Below, piece after piece: positions 1-8,955 of a stretch of DNA of 64,000 nucleotides. A program made the translations under genes and the position numbers. The notes beneath the pieces are model-generated. The model did no database searches. It worked only from the letters and a program-made list of their open reading frames with translations, and was not told where the DNA came from. Positions within the stretch are counted from its first letter, which is position 1; each line of letters begins with the position of its first letter. Location of the stretch: contig CP016211.1 in the NCBI GenBank assembly GCA_001931535.1, positions 2,074,501 to 2,138,500 on the forward strand. Direction: 5' to 3'. The stretch is from Minicystis rosea (lineage in GTDB: Bacteria > Myxococcota_A > Polyangia > Polyangiales > Polyangiaceae).

Positions 1-698
1 TGGATCCATTCGCGAAACGGAGCTGCCCAGGAGGACTCGTCGATCGCGTCGAGCACCTTCTGCGCATCCTCGAGGCAGCGGGCATCGGCGCTCGGGAGGT
101 CGCGCGCCGTGTGCCTCGCGTCCCAGGTGGAGCCATCCCGGAACGCCGTGAGCATGCGAGACAGCGCGAGCGCGGTGTGGCTCCGGCTCTCGATGGACTT
201 CACCTGAGCGGTCACGCTCGCGAAGTCGTCGCCCGCAACTTCTCCTTTGCTCGACGGGGCTGCACGGGGCTTGCTCGACGGGACGAGACGGAGGGCCGGC
301 GGGCGCGATTTCTTGAGGAGCGGCAGCACGGCGTCGAGCGCATCGCCCCACATCTCTTGGCGCGCCCACGCTTCGACCGTGAAGCCGTTGGCATCGCGAA
401 TCGATGGGTCTGCGCCCTGCTCGACGAGCCGCCGGACGATGGGCACGCTGGCCGCCTTCCCCTCGTGCACCGCATAGTGCAGCGGCGTGCGGCCGTAGCA
501 GCCACGCGCATCGACGGCGGCCCCGCGCGCGAGGAGGGCTTCGACGATCGCCTCCTTCTTCTGCCAACAGGCGATGTGGAGCAGCGTGTCACCGTCCGCC
601 GTCGTCGCGGAGACGAGCGACGGGGTCCGGCGCAGCTCGGCCGTCACCTCGTCGATCGCGCCGCGCTCGATGGCTTGGATGAGCTTCGTGATGGTCAT
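1..698 (-). CDS. Ankyrin-repeat protein, 3' end cut off by window edge
   Basis: Reading leftward from an ATG at 698, an open frame runs off the left edge after 232 codons. Residues about 30-100 contain ankyrin signatures: GDTLLHIACW, then GRTPLHYAVHEG, then a third unit with ADPSIRDANGF. Ankyrin repeats are protein-binding scaffolds, and no export signal is visible, so a cytoplasmic partner-binding role is inferred. After about residue 130 comes a low-complexity Pro/Ser stretch and then an alpha-helical region without a recognised domain. The upstream ATG at 715 is in another frame and stops at once. Divergent from the 902 operon. Confidence 0.8.
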   Translation of the reverse strand, partial: MTITKLIQAIERGAIDEVTAELRRTPSLVSATTADGDTLLHIACWQKKEAIVEALLARGAAVDARGCYGRTPLHYAVHEGKAASVPIVRRLVEQGADPSIRDANGFTVEAWARQEMWGDALDAVLPLLKKSRPPALRLVPSSKPRAAPSSKGEVAGDDFASVTAQVKSIESRSHTALALSRMLTAFRDGSTWDARHTARDLPSADARCLEDAQKVLDAIDESSWAAPFREWI

Positions 699-901
699 GG
701 GCGCGAAGCTATCATGCCGTGTGCGCGGGTCGTCGACCTGGGACGCGCGCCTTCTCCAGCGGAGGGGGAGCGTGGCGGCGTGCGCTCCGCGCGCCGTCGT
801 CGAGCGGGGGCTCGGGGCATTTCCGGGGTGATGCGTGGCGGCTCGCGCAAAACGCTGGGCAGGATCCCCGGTCGTTGCTCTATGATGCGACGCCGGCCGA
901 C

Positions 902-1495
902 ATGACATCGCCTCCCGAGAACAGCAGCGCGCGTCGATCCATCTCCGCGCGCACCCTCACCGCGGCGGCGTTCGCGCTGGCCTTGTCCGCCTGGGCCGCC
1001 GCGTGCTCCAGCTTGGAGACGGTGGCCTTCAGCGACGGCGACTGCGTCGCCGGCGGCTGCGCGCAGTCGACGAGCGCGACCAGCTCCTCGAGCTCGACGT
1101 CCGGAGGTTCGTGTACGGTGAACACGAACTGCGCGGTGAGCTGGGAGGCGGACATCTTCACCGGCATCATCGCCGCGCAGGCCTCGGGCTGCACGACGAC
1201 GGGCCTCTGTCACGGCGACGGCAAGGGCGGCATCACGCTCGAAGCCGGCAAGCCGCACGATGCGTACGAGGCCATCAAGGCCTACACGCTCCTCGCCACG
1301 CCCGGGCCGGTGAAGCCGCTCATCGTGCCCTGCGACAAGGGCGCGTCCGGCATGCTCTGCAACTTGCAAGTCGACACCGGCACCAACCCCTATGGTGAAT
1401 GCGGCAGCCTCATGCCGCTCGTCGGCACGAACCTGACCATGGATCAGCTCAACCAGATCGCGGACTGGATCGAATGCGGCGCCCCCGAGAATTGA
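902..1495 (+). CDS. Exported lipoprotein with cytochrome c-like domain
   Basis: 197 residues. The ATG at 902 is chosen because it places a signal peptide with lipobox (Cys35, AWAAAC) at the N-terminus; a longer in-frame ORF upstream has no such sense. A Ser/Thr linker follows. The C-terminal domain has a heme-like CX5CH at Cys97-His104 (GCTTTGLCHG), then a possible axial-Met motif (SLMPLVG) and ends IADWIECGAPEN, the helix ending typical of small c-type cytochrome domains. The CX5CH spacing is longer than the canonical CXXCH, so heme attachment is uncertain. First gene of a four-gene overlapping set; the next start lies inside its 3' end. Confidence 0.7.
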   Translation: MTSPPENSSARRSISARTLTAAAFALALSAWAAACSSLETVAFSDGDCVAGGCAQSTSATSSSSSTSGGSCTVNTNCAVSWEADIFTGIIAAQASGCTTTGLCHGDGKGGITLEAGKPHDAYEAIKAYTLLATPGPVKPLIVPCDKGASGMLCNLQVDTGTNPYGECGSLMPLVGTNLTMDQLNQIADWIECGAPEN

Positions 1496-3618
1496 GCCTC
1501 CAGCTTCGTCGCGCCGTCGCCGTGCTCGCGGGCGCTGCCCTCCTCACGGGCGGCCCGATCGCGCAGGCCGGCGACAAGGATCCCGACGGCCTCGTCGCGG
1601 TCGCCGAGTCGCTCAGCGACTACGTCGGCGGCAAGAGCAAGGACGCGCTCAAGAAGCTCGAAGAAGCGCTCAAGGCGTGCGAAGGCGCGGCCTGCGAGTC
1701 GGGGACGCGCGCGCAGCTCCACGTGGCCATCGCCATCGTGCAGGGCGCGGGCCTCAAGGACTCGAAGAAGGCCCTAGCCTCGTTCGAGGCTGCTTTGAAG
1801 GAGGACCCGAAGGTGGTCCCCGACAAGCAGTTCATGAACGCGTCCCTCAACAAGCTCTTCGCCGAAGCGCAGAAGAACGTGAAGAAGGGGACGGCCGGCG
1901 CCACGCGCCCAGCGCCGACGAAGGAGCAGATGTCGGCGGTCGCGGCGGCGACTGCGCAGCTCAACGGCAAAGACTGGTCGAGCTGCATGGGCACGATCAT
2001 CGCCGTGATGGCGGAGAACGAGTTCGCCGCCGGCAAGCTGATCCTGGCCCAGTGCGAAGACGCGGGCGGCCTTGTGCTCGAGGCCACGTCCGACGCCAAG
2101 CTGGCCCTCAAGTACGCCGAAGAAGAGGCCAACGCCGACATCAAGAAGAAGGCGAACGATCTGCTCGCGCGCCTCGCCACCGACACGCCGGCCATCATCG
2201 TGGTGATGCCGAAGACGGTGGACGAGCCCGTGCTCACCGTCGACGGCGTGGTCGTGCCCGCGGACAAGGCCGACAAGCCCATCCCGCACAACCCGGGCAA
2301 GGCGACCGTCGAGGTGAAGGGCAAGAAGGGATCGTTCCCGTTCACCTTCAAGACCACCGAGTCCTTCGATCGCGGTGAGCGCATCACCGTCAACGTCGAG
2401 GCGGCCGGCGGCGGCGGCAACGCCAGCGCCATCCAGCAGTGCCTCCAGAGCGCGCGCAACGCGGCCGATCTGCAGAAGTGCATCGAGAGCGGCGGCAAGG
2501 GCCGCGGCCTCACCATCCGCGGCGGGCTCGAGGTCGCGAGCTACAACGACAACACCAACGTCGACGTCCTCGCGCCCACGCTCTACTTCAACGCGGAGAA
2601 CCCGACGAGCGGCTGGGGCGTGGGCGCGACGTACGGCGTCGACATCGTGAGCAACGCCTCGCCGGACATCGTGGCCACGGCGTCGCGCCGCTACGACGAG
2701 ATCCGCCACGCGGCGACGCTCAACGCCGAGATGAAGATCGGCCCGACGCGCGTGGGCATCGACGGCGGCGTTTCCATCGAGCCCGACTACATCGGCCGCG
2801 GCGTGGGCGCGGCGGTGAGCGCCGATCTCTACAACAAGCAGATCACCCCGACGCTCGCGTACCACCTCGGCTTCGACATCATGGGCCGCTGCGGCGCGCA
2901 CGGCTCGGCGATGAAGTGCACGCCGTTCGACGTGTTCTCGCGCAACATCCTCACGCACTCGATCGATCTGTCGACCTCGATCATCACGAGCCCGCACACG
3001 GTGTTCCTGGTCGCGGGCACGCTCTCGTTCCAGGCGGGCGACACGTCGAAGCCGTACCGGCACATCCCGATGTTCAGCGCCGACGTCGCGGAGCGCATCC
3101 CGCGCGGCGCCACGCCGAAGCTCGTGGGGAGCGAGCGCTTGCCGACGATGCCGTTCGAGCAGGTGCCCGACTCGCGCAGCCGCTTCGCCGTGCTCGGCCG
3201 CATCGCGCATCGCTTCGAGAACGCCACCCTGCGCGCGGACGAGCGCCTCTACGCCGACACCTGGGGCCTCAAGGCGAGCACGACCGACGCGCGCTACTTC
3301 TACGATGTCACGAAGACGTTCCGCCTCGGCGGCCACGCGCGCTTCCACATCCAGAACGGGGCCGATTTCTGGCAGCGCGCTTATGTGGCCACGCCGGGCG
3401 CCGATGGCTGGACGCTGCCCAAGTACCGCACCCTCGATCGCGAGCTCTCGCCCATGTTCGCGGCCACGGTGGGCGCGGGCTTCCGCTGGCAGGCGGCGGA
3501 CATCTTCGCCATCAACGTGCTCGCCGAAGGCATGTACACGCAGTTCCTCGACACGATTTACGTCTACGACCGCTGGGCCTTCCTCTCGGCGACGACGCTG
3601 GAGCTCGGTTTCGAATGA
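1474..3618 (+). CDS. Putative outer-membrane beta-barrel protein with periplasmic helical N-terminus
   Basis: 714 residues from ATG 1474, which overlaps the preceding gene by 22 bp and gives a signal peptide cleaved near residue 32 (AQA). Residues 40-250 look like TPR-type helices with several Lys-rich heptads; a PEGA-like small beta domain follows around 255-325. From about 370 to the end the sequence alternates polar and hydrophobic residues, has many aromatic positions and ends in Phe-Glu, like a transmembrane beta barrel. The phrase SNASPDIVATASRRYDEIR is reminiscent of DUF3570 barrels, but this is unverified. Context with heme-motif proteins suggests a conduit or scaffold role; that is inference. 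Confidence 0.65.
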   Translation: MRRPRELSLQLRRAVAVLAGAALLTGGPIAQAGDKDPDGLVAVAESLSDYVGGKSKDALKKLEEALKACEGAACESGTRAQLHVAIAIVQGAGLKDSKKALASFEAALKEDPKVVPDKQFMNASLNKLFAEAQKNVKKGTAGATRPAPTKEQMSAVAAATAQLNGKDWSSCMGTIIAVMAENEFAAGKLILAQCEDAGGLVLEATSDAKLALKYAEEEANADIKKKANDLLARLATDTPAIIVVMPKTVDEPVLTVDGVVVPADKADKPIPHNPGKATVEVKGKKGSFPFTFKTTESFDRGERITVNVEAAGGGGNASAIQQCLQSARNAADLQKCIESGGKGRGLTIRGGLEVASYNDNTNVDVLAPTLYFNAENPTSGWGVGATYGVDIVSNASPDIVATASRRYDEIRHAATLNAEMKIGPTRVGIDGGVSIEPDYIGRGVGAAVSADLYNKQITPTLAYHLGFDIMGRCGAHGSAMKCTPFDVFSRNILTHSIDLSTSIITSPHTVFLVAGTLSFQAGDTSKPYRHIPMFSADVAERIPRGATPKLVGSERLPTMPFEQVPDSRSRFAVLGRIAHRFENATLRADERLYADTWGLKASTTDARYFYDVTKTFRLGGHARFHIQNGADFWQRAYVATPGADGWTLPKYRTLDRELSPMFAATVGAGFRWQAADIFAINVLAEGMYTQFLDTIYVYDRWAFLSATTLELGFE

Positions 3619-4217
3619 AGCGCCTCACGCTGGGCAGAGGAGCGGCCCCGTCCCCTGGGCCGGCCCTCGTCACGATCCTCGGCACGATGTTGGTCGCGCT
3701 CGCGGCGGGCACGAGCTGCCGTCACGATCCCGTCGCGCAGGACGTCATCGACAGCCTCGGTGAAGAGAAGGGCACGCCGAGCGCGACGCATCGGCCCGGC
3801 CAGCCCTGCCTCGCGTGTCACTCGAAGTACGGCGGCGCCAAGCCCGAGATGGCGGTGGGCGGCACGATCTACTCGCTCGATCCGATGACGAAGACGATCG
3901 CGCCGGCGAAGAACATCCGCGTCTTCATCCGCGACTCCTCGGCCAACAGCGGCACCACGCGGCGCGCGTGCACCAACTCCGCGGGCAACTTCTTCGTCGC
4001 CAAGGAGAACTGGCTCGACATCGTGTATCCGCTCACGCCGACGGCGGGCGGCATCACCATGCAGTCGCTCGTCGGCCGCGATGGATCGTGCGCGAGCTGC
4101 CACAAGCTGCCCGACGAGAGCAGCCTCGATCCCGTCACCGGCGCTGGCCGCGACTCGGCCGGCGTCATCATCGTCGACGCGGCGGCGACGGATCCCGAGT
4201 GCGGAGGTGGAACGTGA
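3615..4217 (+). CDS. Exported protein with two CXXCH heme motifs
   Basis: 200 residues; ATG at 3615 overlaps the upstream stop (ATGA), so translation is coupled. The N-terminal 35 residues form a signal sequence, possibly lipid-modified at Cys35 although the lipobox (AGTSC) is imperfect. Two canonical c-type heme sites are visible: Cys65-Leu-Ala-Cys68-His69 and Cys159-Ala-Ser-Cys162-His163. Between them lies a domain rich in beta strands (GGTIYSLDP, IRVFIRDSS). This is probably a small periplasmic or lipid-anchored di-heme cytochrome. It sits directly downstream of the barrel gene and overlaps the following gene by 4 bp. Confidence 0.7.
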   Translation: MKRLTLGRGAAPSPGPALVTILGTMLVALAAGTSCRHDPVAQDVIDSLGEEKGTPSATHRPGQPCLACHSKYGGAKPEMAVGGTIYSLDPMTKTIAPAKNIRVFIRDSSANSGTTRRACTNSAGNFFVAKENWLDIVYPLTPTAGGITMQSLVGRDGSCASCHKLPDESSLDPVTGAGRDSAGVIIVDAAATDPECGGGT

Positions 4218-4768
4218 AGCGCGTTGCGGTGGGTGCTCTTCTCGTCACTGCGTTCTCGGCGGTGGGTGTCTTCATCGCGTCCTGCGTCGGCGACGGCGGC
4301 ACGGAGACCTTCGGCTGCCCGAGCCAAGCCGTCTTCACCGGCGTGTCTCCCGACGGCGGCACGCCCTCCGGCGCGAGCGTCTCGGAGTACATGGCGCGTC
4401 GCTGTGGCACCCTCGACTGTCACGGATCCGAGCTGCGCTCCATGCGCCTCTACGGCCAATACGGCCTGCGCGAGCCGGCCGAGAGCAACGTGAGCGGCGG
4501 CAAGGTGACGACCTTGGCCGAGCTGAAAGCGAACTACGGCTCGGTCTGCACCGTGGAGCCGGAGAAGACTTCGGAGGCCGTGGACGACGAAGGCCAGTCG
4601 GCCGAGCGCCTGCTCGTCGTGCTGAAGGCGCGCGGTGAAGAGGGCCACAAGGGCGGCGCCGTCGTGAAGCAGGGCAGCCCCGGCGACAACTGCATCGCCG
4701 GCTGGTTGCGCGGCGATCCCTCGGCCGAGGTGGCCGCCGCCTGCCAGGCCGCGATCAACGGCCTGTAG
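4214..4768 (+). CDS. Lipoprotein with CX4CH heme-like motif
   Basis: 184 residues starting at GTG 4214, in a GTGA overlap with the preceding stop and with a GAGGTGG ribosome binding site. Lipobox at Cys24 (FIASC). A single atypical heme-like site Cys64-Gly-Thr-Leu-Asp-Cys69-His70 is present; CX4CH is known to hold heme in a few cytochromes but also occurs by chance. The C-terminal part has a Cys pair (GDNCIAGWLRGD, AAACQAA) and a WLRGD helix resembling the end of cytochrome c-like domains. Last gene of the 902-4768 set. Function otherwise unknown. Confidence 0.65.
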   Translation: MKRVAVGALLVTAFSAVGVFIASCVGDGGTETFGCPSQAVFTGVSPDGGTPSGASVSEYMARRCGTLDCHGSELRSMRLYGQYGLREPAESNVSGGKVTTLAELKANYGSVCTVEPEKTSEAVDDEGQSAERLLVVLKARGEEGHKGGAVVKQGSPGDNCIAGWLRGDPSAEVAAACQAAINGL

Positions 4769-5136
4769 CCGCACGCGGGACGCACCCGCTTTCCCAAGAG
4801 CTTCGCGATCCACCAGCGCCATCCGGTGCGCATGCGGCATCGGGCCGGATGTTCGTCGCGTCGTGCGACGACTCGGCTTGGCTCATCGCACGTCGCTCCA
4901 CGCGATGGCGAACGCGCTCCGTGGGGGCAGTCACATGAGAGTGCCCGCGATCCATCGGCGATTTTCGCGGGTCTCGTGTCCTCGGGTCGCGCGTGTCTCC
5001 GTCGGGGAGCGCCTGGGGGCGCGGTGGATCGTGCGCTCCGCGTCCAACCACGCGCGAATGTTCCCCCGTTCCCCCGGACCCATGTCATAGTGCCGAGCTG
5101 CGGCGGACGGCCCATCCCGTTCAGCCGCGCTCAGGC
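4769..5136. other. Intergenic region, no gene seen
   Basis: This 368-bp spacer between the heme-motif operon and the kinase homologue has no convincing frame on either strand. A short dyad (GTCGTGCGAC) lies near 4860. Promoter elements for the kinase homologue should lie here, but no strong -35/-10 pair was recognised. Confidence 0.4.
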
Positions 5137-7170
5137 ATGCGCTCCGACGCGATCAAACCGGGTGATGTAATCGCAGGGAAGTACCGGGTCCGCGCCATCC
5201 TGAGCCGTTCGCGGGGCTACCTGGTCGAGGCCTTCCATACGGAGTTCGACCAGCGCGTGGCCATTCGCGTGCTCTCGCCCGCGCTCGTGGACGAGAAAGA
5301 GGTCGAGCGCTTCCGTCGCGAGGCGCGGACGTTGGCCAAGCTGGAGTCGGAGCACGTCGCGCGCATCGTCGACGTGGGCAAGACCCAGGACGGCGCGTTC
5401 TTCTTCGCCCGCCAGTACCTCGAAGGGCAGGACCTCGCGGCCACCATCAAGCAGCGCGGCGCGCTCTCGTTGGCGGACGCGGTGCTCTACATCCTCCAAG
5501 CTTCGGAGGCCGTCGCGGAGTGCCACGCGAACAGCATCCTGCTCCGCGAGCTCCAGCCGTCGCACCTCTTCATCACGCAGCGCCTCGGCGGCTCGCCGCA
5601 GGTGAAGGTCATCGACTTCGGCACCGCCAAGCTGATGCGCGACGCCGCCGCGCCCATGGCGGGCAGCGAGCTCACCGCGACCTCGATGTTCGGCCTCTCG
5701 TGCTACTCGTCGCCGGAGCTCGTGCGCAAAGCGCAGCACGTCGATCAGCGCACGGACGTCTGGTCGCTCGGCGCGATCCTCTACCAAGTCCTCACCGCGC
5801 GCCCGCCCTTCGAGGGTGAGATGGCCGCGCTCATGCTGGCCATCACGCGCGACGAGCCCGTGCCGGTGACGCGCTACCGTCGCGACGTGCCCCCCGAGAT
5901 CGATCAGATCATCGGCTGGGCCTTGGCGAAGGACGTCGACGGTCGCTTCGCCAACGTCCACGGCTTCGCGCACGCGCTGCTCCCGTACGCTTCCGCCGAA
6001 GGCCAGGTCCTGATCCAGCGCATCGGCGAGATCACCCAAGCCGCCAAGCGCAAGCGCCAGTCGGCGCCGGCCCAATCGGCCGCGATGGATCGCGATCATC
6101 CCGTCACCGTCGACGGCAACGATCTGCTCGAGGACGACGACGACGATCCGCGCACCGCCTACCGCCCGCCGGATGCGCCGGTCGTCAGCCCGCACTACGG
6201 CGCCCAGCCCGCCTCGGGCCCGGCCAAGGGCGACGACGAGCCGCTCGATCGCACCCTGTTCATCGCTCCGGGCTACTCCGCGCCTTCGCCCGCGGCGGGC
6301 AACCCCATCCCGCCGCCGCGCGGTTCGCAACCTTCGTCGGGCCCTGCCTTCGCGGGCGCCGCGGCAGGGGCGGCGCAACCGGCGTGGCAGCCGTCGCCGC
6401 AGCCCGTGCCGGCCGCGCCTCCGCCTCCGTTCGAGGCTCCGGCGTCGAGCGCTCCGCGCGCCGCGATGGCGACCATCCAGTCGTCATCGGTGCCGAGCTC
6501 GGTGCCCGGCAACCGCCCTCCGCAGCCGAAGGGTGCGAAGGTCGCGCTCGCGGCCGTCGCCGGTGCGGTCGTGCTTCTGTCGGTGGTCGCGGTCGTGGTC
6601 GTCCTCAAGGGCCACGGCGGCGAGCCGGTGTCCGGTGTCGAGAGCGCCACCAGCGCGTCCACCGCAGCCGCGTCCGCATCGGCCTCCGCGTCTGCGTCTG
6701 CGTCCGCATCGGCCGCGGCTTCCGCCGCCCCGACGGAGGCTCCGGCGGCGAGCGCTGCGCCCACGGCCGAGCCCGTCGCCAGCGCGGAGCCCACGCAGGC
6801 CCCCGTCGCGAACGCGGCGCCTCCCGTGGAAGCGAAGGCGCCCGCAGGCGGTGGCAAATGGGCCAAGGCCGACCCCAAGCCGCCGCCCGAGCCCAAAGAG
6901 CCCAAGCCCGACAAGAAGGCCAAGCCCGAGCCTGCGCCCGCCGCGCCGAGCGGCGGTGGCGGTGACAACGGCACCCTCGTCGCGGTCGCCGTCGGCGGCA
7001 CCTGTGCTTTCTCGGTCAACGGCTCTTCCAAGGGCACGACGTCGACGTTGAAGCTCAGCCTCAAGCCGGGCACCTATTCGGTGACCTGCGCTCCCTCCGC
7101 CGGCGCCTCGAAGTCGAAGAGCGTCACCGTGACCAGCGGCGGCACCGCCATGGCCATGTTCAAGCTCTGA
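5137..7170 (+). CDS. Membrane-anchored Ser/Thr kinase homologue with degenerate active site (pseudokinase)
   Basis: 677 residues from ATG 5137, the first Met before the kinase fold. Residues 10-290 follow the Hanks kinase pattern (PSDVWSLGAILYQ-like region, RPPFEG), but the glycine loop is replaced by LSRSRGYLVE (22-31), the VAIK lysine is Arg44, and the HRDLKPxN loop reads LRELQPSH (136-143), so His, Asp, Lys and Asn are all changed; only the Asp160-Phe-Gly is kept. Then a Pro/Ala linker, one transmembrane helix (about 469-491), an Ala/Ser repeat tract, a Lys/Pro-rich segment and a PEGA-like C-terminal domain (about 610-677). Probably a non-catalytic scaffold or sensor. Confidence 0.85.
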   Translation: MRSDAIKPGDVIAGKYRVRAILSRSRGYLVEAFHTEFDQRVAIRVLSPALVDEKEVERFRREARTLAKLESEHVARIVDVGKTQDGAFFFARQYLEGQDLAATIKQRGALSLADAVLYILQASEAVAECHANSILLRELQPSHLFITQRLGGSPQVKVIDFGTAKLMRDAAAPMAGSELTATSMFGLSCYSSPELVRKAQHVDQRTDVWSLGAILYQVLTARPPFEGEMAALMLAITRDEPVPVTRYRRDVPPEIDQIIGWALAKDVDGRFANVHGFAHALLPYASAEGQVLIQRIGEITQAAKRKRQSAPAQSAAMDRDHPVTVDGNDLLEDDDDDPRTAYRPPDAPVVSPHYGAQPASGPAKGDDEPLDRTLFIAPGYSAPSPAAGNPIPPPRGSQPSSGPAFAGAAAGAAQPAWQPSPQPVPAAPPPPFEAPASSAPRAAMATIQSSSVPSSVPGNRPPQPKGAKVALAAVAGAVVLLSVVAVVVVLKGHGGEPVSGVESATSASTAAASASASASASASASAAASAAPTEAPAASAAPTAEPVASAEPTQAPVANAAPPVEAKAPAGGGKWAKADPKPPPEPKEPKPDKKAKPEPAPAAPSGGGGDNGTLVAVAVGGTCAFSVNGSSKGTTSTLKLSLKPGTYSVTCAPSAGASKSKSVTVTSGGTAMAMFKL

Positions 7171-7184
7171 TTCGGCGGCTCCCC

Positions 7185-7220
7185 GAATAGCGACGACGCA
7201 AAGAATAGCGACGACGCAAA
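7185..7220 (+). repeat. 18-bp perfect tandem duplication
   Basis: The 18-mer gaatagcgacgacgcaaa occurs twice head to tail (7185-7202 and 7203-7220). The second copy supplies the left arm of the terminator hairpin just downstream, so the duplication gives two alternative left arms. Confidence 0.9.
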
Positions 7221-7253
7221 CGGCCTTCTCTCCGCCGCTTGCGTCGTCGTTTT
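7209..7253 (+). terminator. Rho-independent-type terminator after the kinase homologue
   Basis: An 11-bp perfect stem (cgacgacgcaa at 7209-7219 with ttgcgtcgtcg at 7239-7249) is followed by TTTT. It lies 40 bp after the stop of the pseudokinase gene and before a convergent gene. Confidence 0.75.
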
Positions 7254-7385
7254 GCGTTCGGTGCCAGCTCGTTTCGGCCGTCGCAAACGATGCTTCACCA
7301 CGCGCGGCGGCCGACATTTTTCGCTCCGTGAAAGAGCGCTCGATGTCGGCCGCGAGATGCGTCCGGCGATTCCCTCGCTCGAGGG

Positions 7386-8687
7386 CTACTTCAGGATGGT
7401 TTGGCAGCCGAAGAGCACATCGATGTGCCCCGACTTGCCCGGGCCGACCGAGGCCTGCGCCTGATCACAGGAGGCCGGACAGAGGAAGACCTTCTTGGGC
7501 GCTTGAGGGTTGTCGTAATACCAACCCTCGCCGCCGGCACACGCGGCCTCGTTGCTCACGGCGGGCACCGGCTGGGTGCCTTCGCCGATGACGACGTTGA
7601 CCTTCGTGGGATCGAGCGTGCCCATGCTCGGCGGGGGGATGGTGAGGTCGCACGAGAGCTTGGCCGTCTCGATGACCGCCTGAGCGACCGCGTTGAAGAA
7701 CGGGTCCCACGCCGCGGCGCCGTCGCAGATCTTCGCGCGCACGCCGTTGGTCTTCTGCACGAGCGTCGTGTACGTCGGCCCCGAGCTCGCCGGGTGCGTC
7801 TGATCGGCGAAGGAGCAGACCACGCTGGGATCGGTGGCGTTGCCCCACCCGTAGATGCCGCTGAAAATGTAGTTGTTGAAGAGCCCGTTCCACATCGGCG
7901 CGAGGATGCCGGGCGGGAGCTGGGTGCTGTTGAACGGGTTCTTCCCGCCCGCGAACGTCTCGAAATCGGTGGCCGAGAGGCGCGCGTTGTCGTCGGTCAC
8001 CACCACGATGGTCTTGGTCGCGTTGGTCCGCAGGTGCTGCGCCCACGGCGGGCCGCCGCGATCGTCTCCGGCCTTGAAGCCCGTCGTCTGTCCGAGCGTG
8101 CCCAAGAACTGCTCGAGCGGCTGGGTGCTACGGATGTCGATGCTCGATTGGAAGAAGCGCGTTCCATCGCCGCACGCCGAGTCGCCCGACAGCGGAGGCG
8201 GGATGCACACCGGGTAGCGCGTGCTCCCGCTGATCATCGTCGGGGTCGCGCCGCGCAGCGAGAGCATGATCACTTGATAGTCGATGCCGCTCCCGCCGAT
8301 GATCCCCGTGAACGCGTTGAGCCCGTTCTGAATCTGCTGGATCGCCGGCGCCATGCTCGACGAGTTGTCGACCATCCAGATGATGTCGACGGGGAGCACC
8401 GTCACCGCGGCCTGCTCCGTCACCGCCGCGCACGCCGCATCGGGTGTGATCGGGGTCTCCTCGGTCTGCGCATCCGAGATGGTGATGCCACCGTCGTTCG
8501 GATCGATGATGATCGTTCCGCCCGTCCCGGTGGTCGTGTCACCGGTCGCGCTGCTCGACGTTCCGCCGCCTTCGCCTCCGCCGCCGCTGCTCGTCGTGAA
8601 GTTGCTCGGGTTCTTCGCGATGCACGCATAAGCCCCGAAACTGAGGGTGAGGAAGCACAGCGGCAACATCCGAGGGAAGCGATGCAT
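7386..8687 (-). CDS. vWA-domain lipoprotein
   Basis: 433 residues. Signal peptide with lipobox at Cys22 (FGAYAC), then a Gly/Ser/Thr linker. From about residue 98 a von Willebrand factor A fold begins (LPVDIIWMVDNSSSM) with a complete MIDAS DxSxS at Asp107, Ser109, Ser111. TKTIVVVTDDNARLS is the strand carrying the second metal-ligand region. The C-terminal part has several Cys pairs (CDLTIPPP, ACAGGEGWYYDN, CPASCDQ), suggesting disulfide-stabilised surface exposure. Probably binds a protein or matrix ligand through a divalent metal; the ligand is unknown. Transcribed alone, convergent with the pseudokinase gene. Confidence 0.85.
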   Translation of the reverse strand: MHRFPRMLPLCFLTLSFGAYACIAKNPSNFTTSSGGGGEGGGTSSSATGDTTTGTGGTIIIDPNDGGITISDAQTEETPITPDAACAAVTEQAAVTVLPVDIIWMVDNSSSMAPAIQQIQNGLNAFTGIIGGSGIDYQVIMLSLRGATPTMISGSTRYPVCIPPPLSGDSACGDGTRFFQSSIDIRSTQPLEQFLGTLGQTTGFKAGDDRGGPPWAQHLRTNATKTIVVVTDDNARLSATDFETFAGGKNPFNSTQLPPGILAPMWNGLFNNYIFSGIYGWGNATDPSVVCSFADQTHPASSGPTYTTLVQKTNGVRAKICDGAAAWDPFFNAVAQAVIETAKLSCDLTIPPPSMGTLDPTKVNVVIGEGTQPVPAVSNEAACAGGEGWYYDNPQAPKKVFLCPASCDQAQASVGPGKSGHIDVLFGCQTILK

Positions 8688-8911
8688 CCGGAGAGGATAT
8701 CACCGGGATGGCCGGAATCTGGTGTCGCTCGTGTGACCAAGCGATGGATTGCGCGGCTGCGAAATGGTTGCGTGGCAGAATGCGACGCGGGGGGCGCCGA
8801 TCGGGCCGGGCGTGAGGGCGGGGCCGCGCGAAGCGCGGCGGGGTTTGGGGCAAATCCCCATCGAAACCGCTGGGGATGCACGAGCGCGAAGCGCCGCCGC
8901 CAAGCGGCTCC

Positions 8912-8939
8912 GAAGTCCGGCCCCATGTGGCCGGACTTC
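8912..8939 (-). terminator. Hairpin terminator of the 8952 gene (dispersed element, copy 1)
   Basis: A perfect 11-bp stem (gaagtccggcc at 8912-8922, ggccggacttc at 8929-8939) with a 6-nt loop lies just past the leftward stop codon. It is preceded, on the minus strand, by a 15-bp sequence (8941-8955) repeated at 11752-11766. Confidence 0.7.
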
Positions 8940-8940
8940 A

Positions 8941-8955
8941 GGCGTGCAGCACTAG
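8941..8955 (-). repeat. 15-bp dispersed repeat, left copy
   Basis: On the minus strand this reads ctagtgctgcacgcc, identical to 11752-11766 on the plus strand. Both copies precede a hairpin beginning (c/t)gaag and both follow the stop of a gene. Confidence 0.8.
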
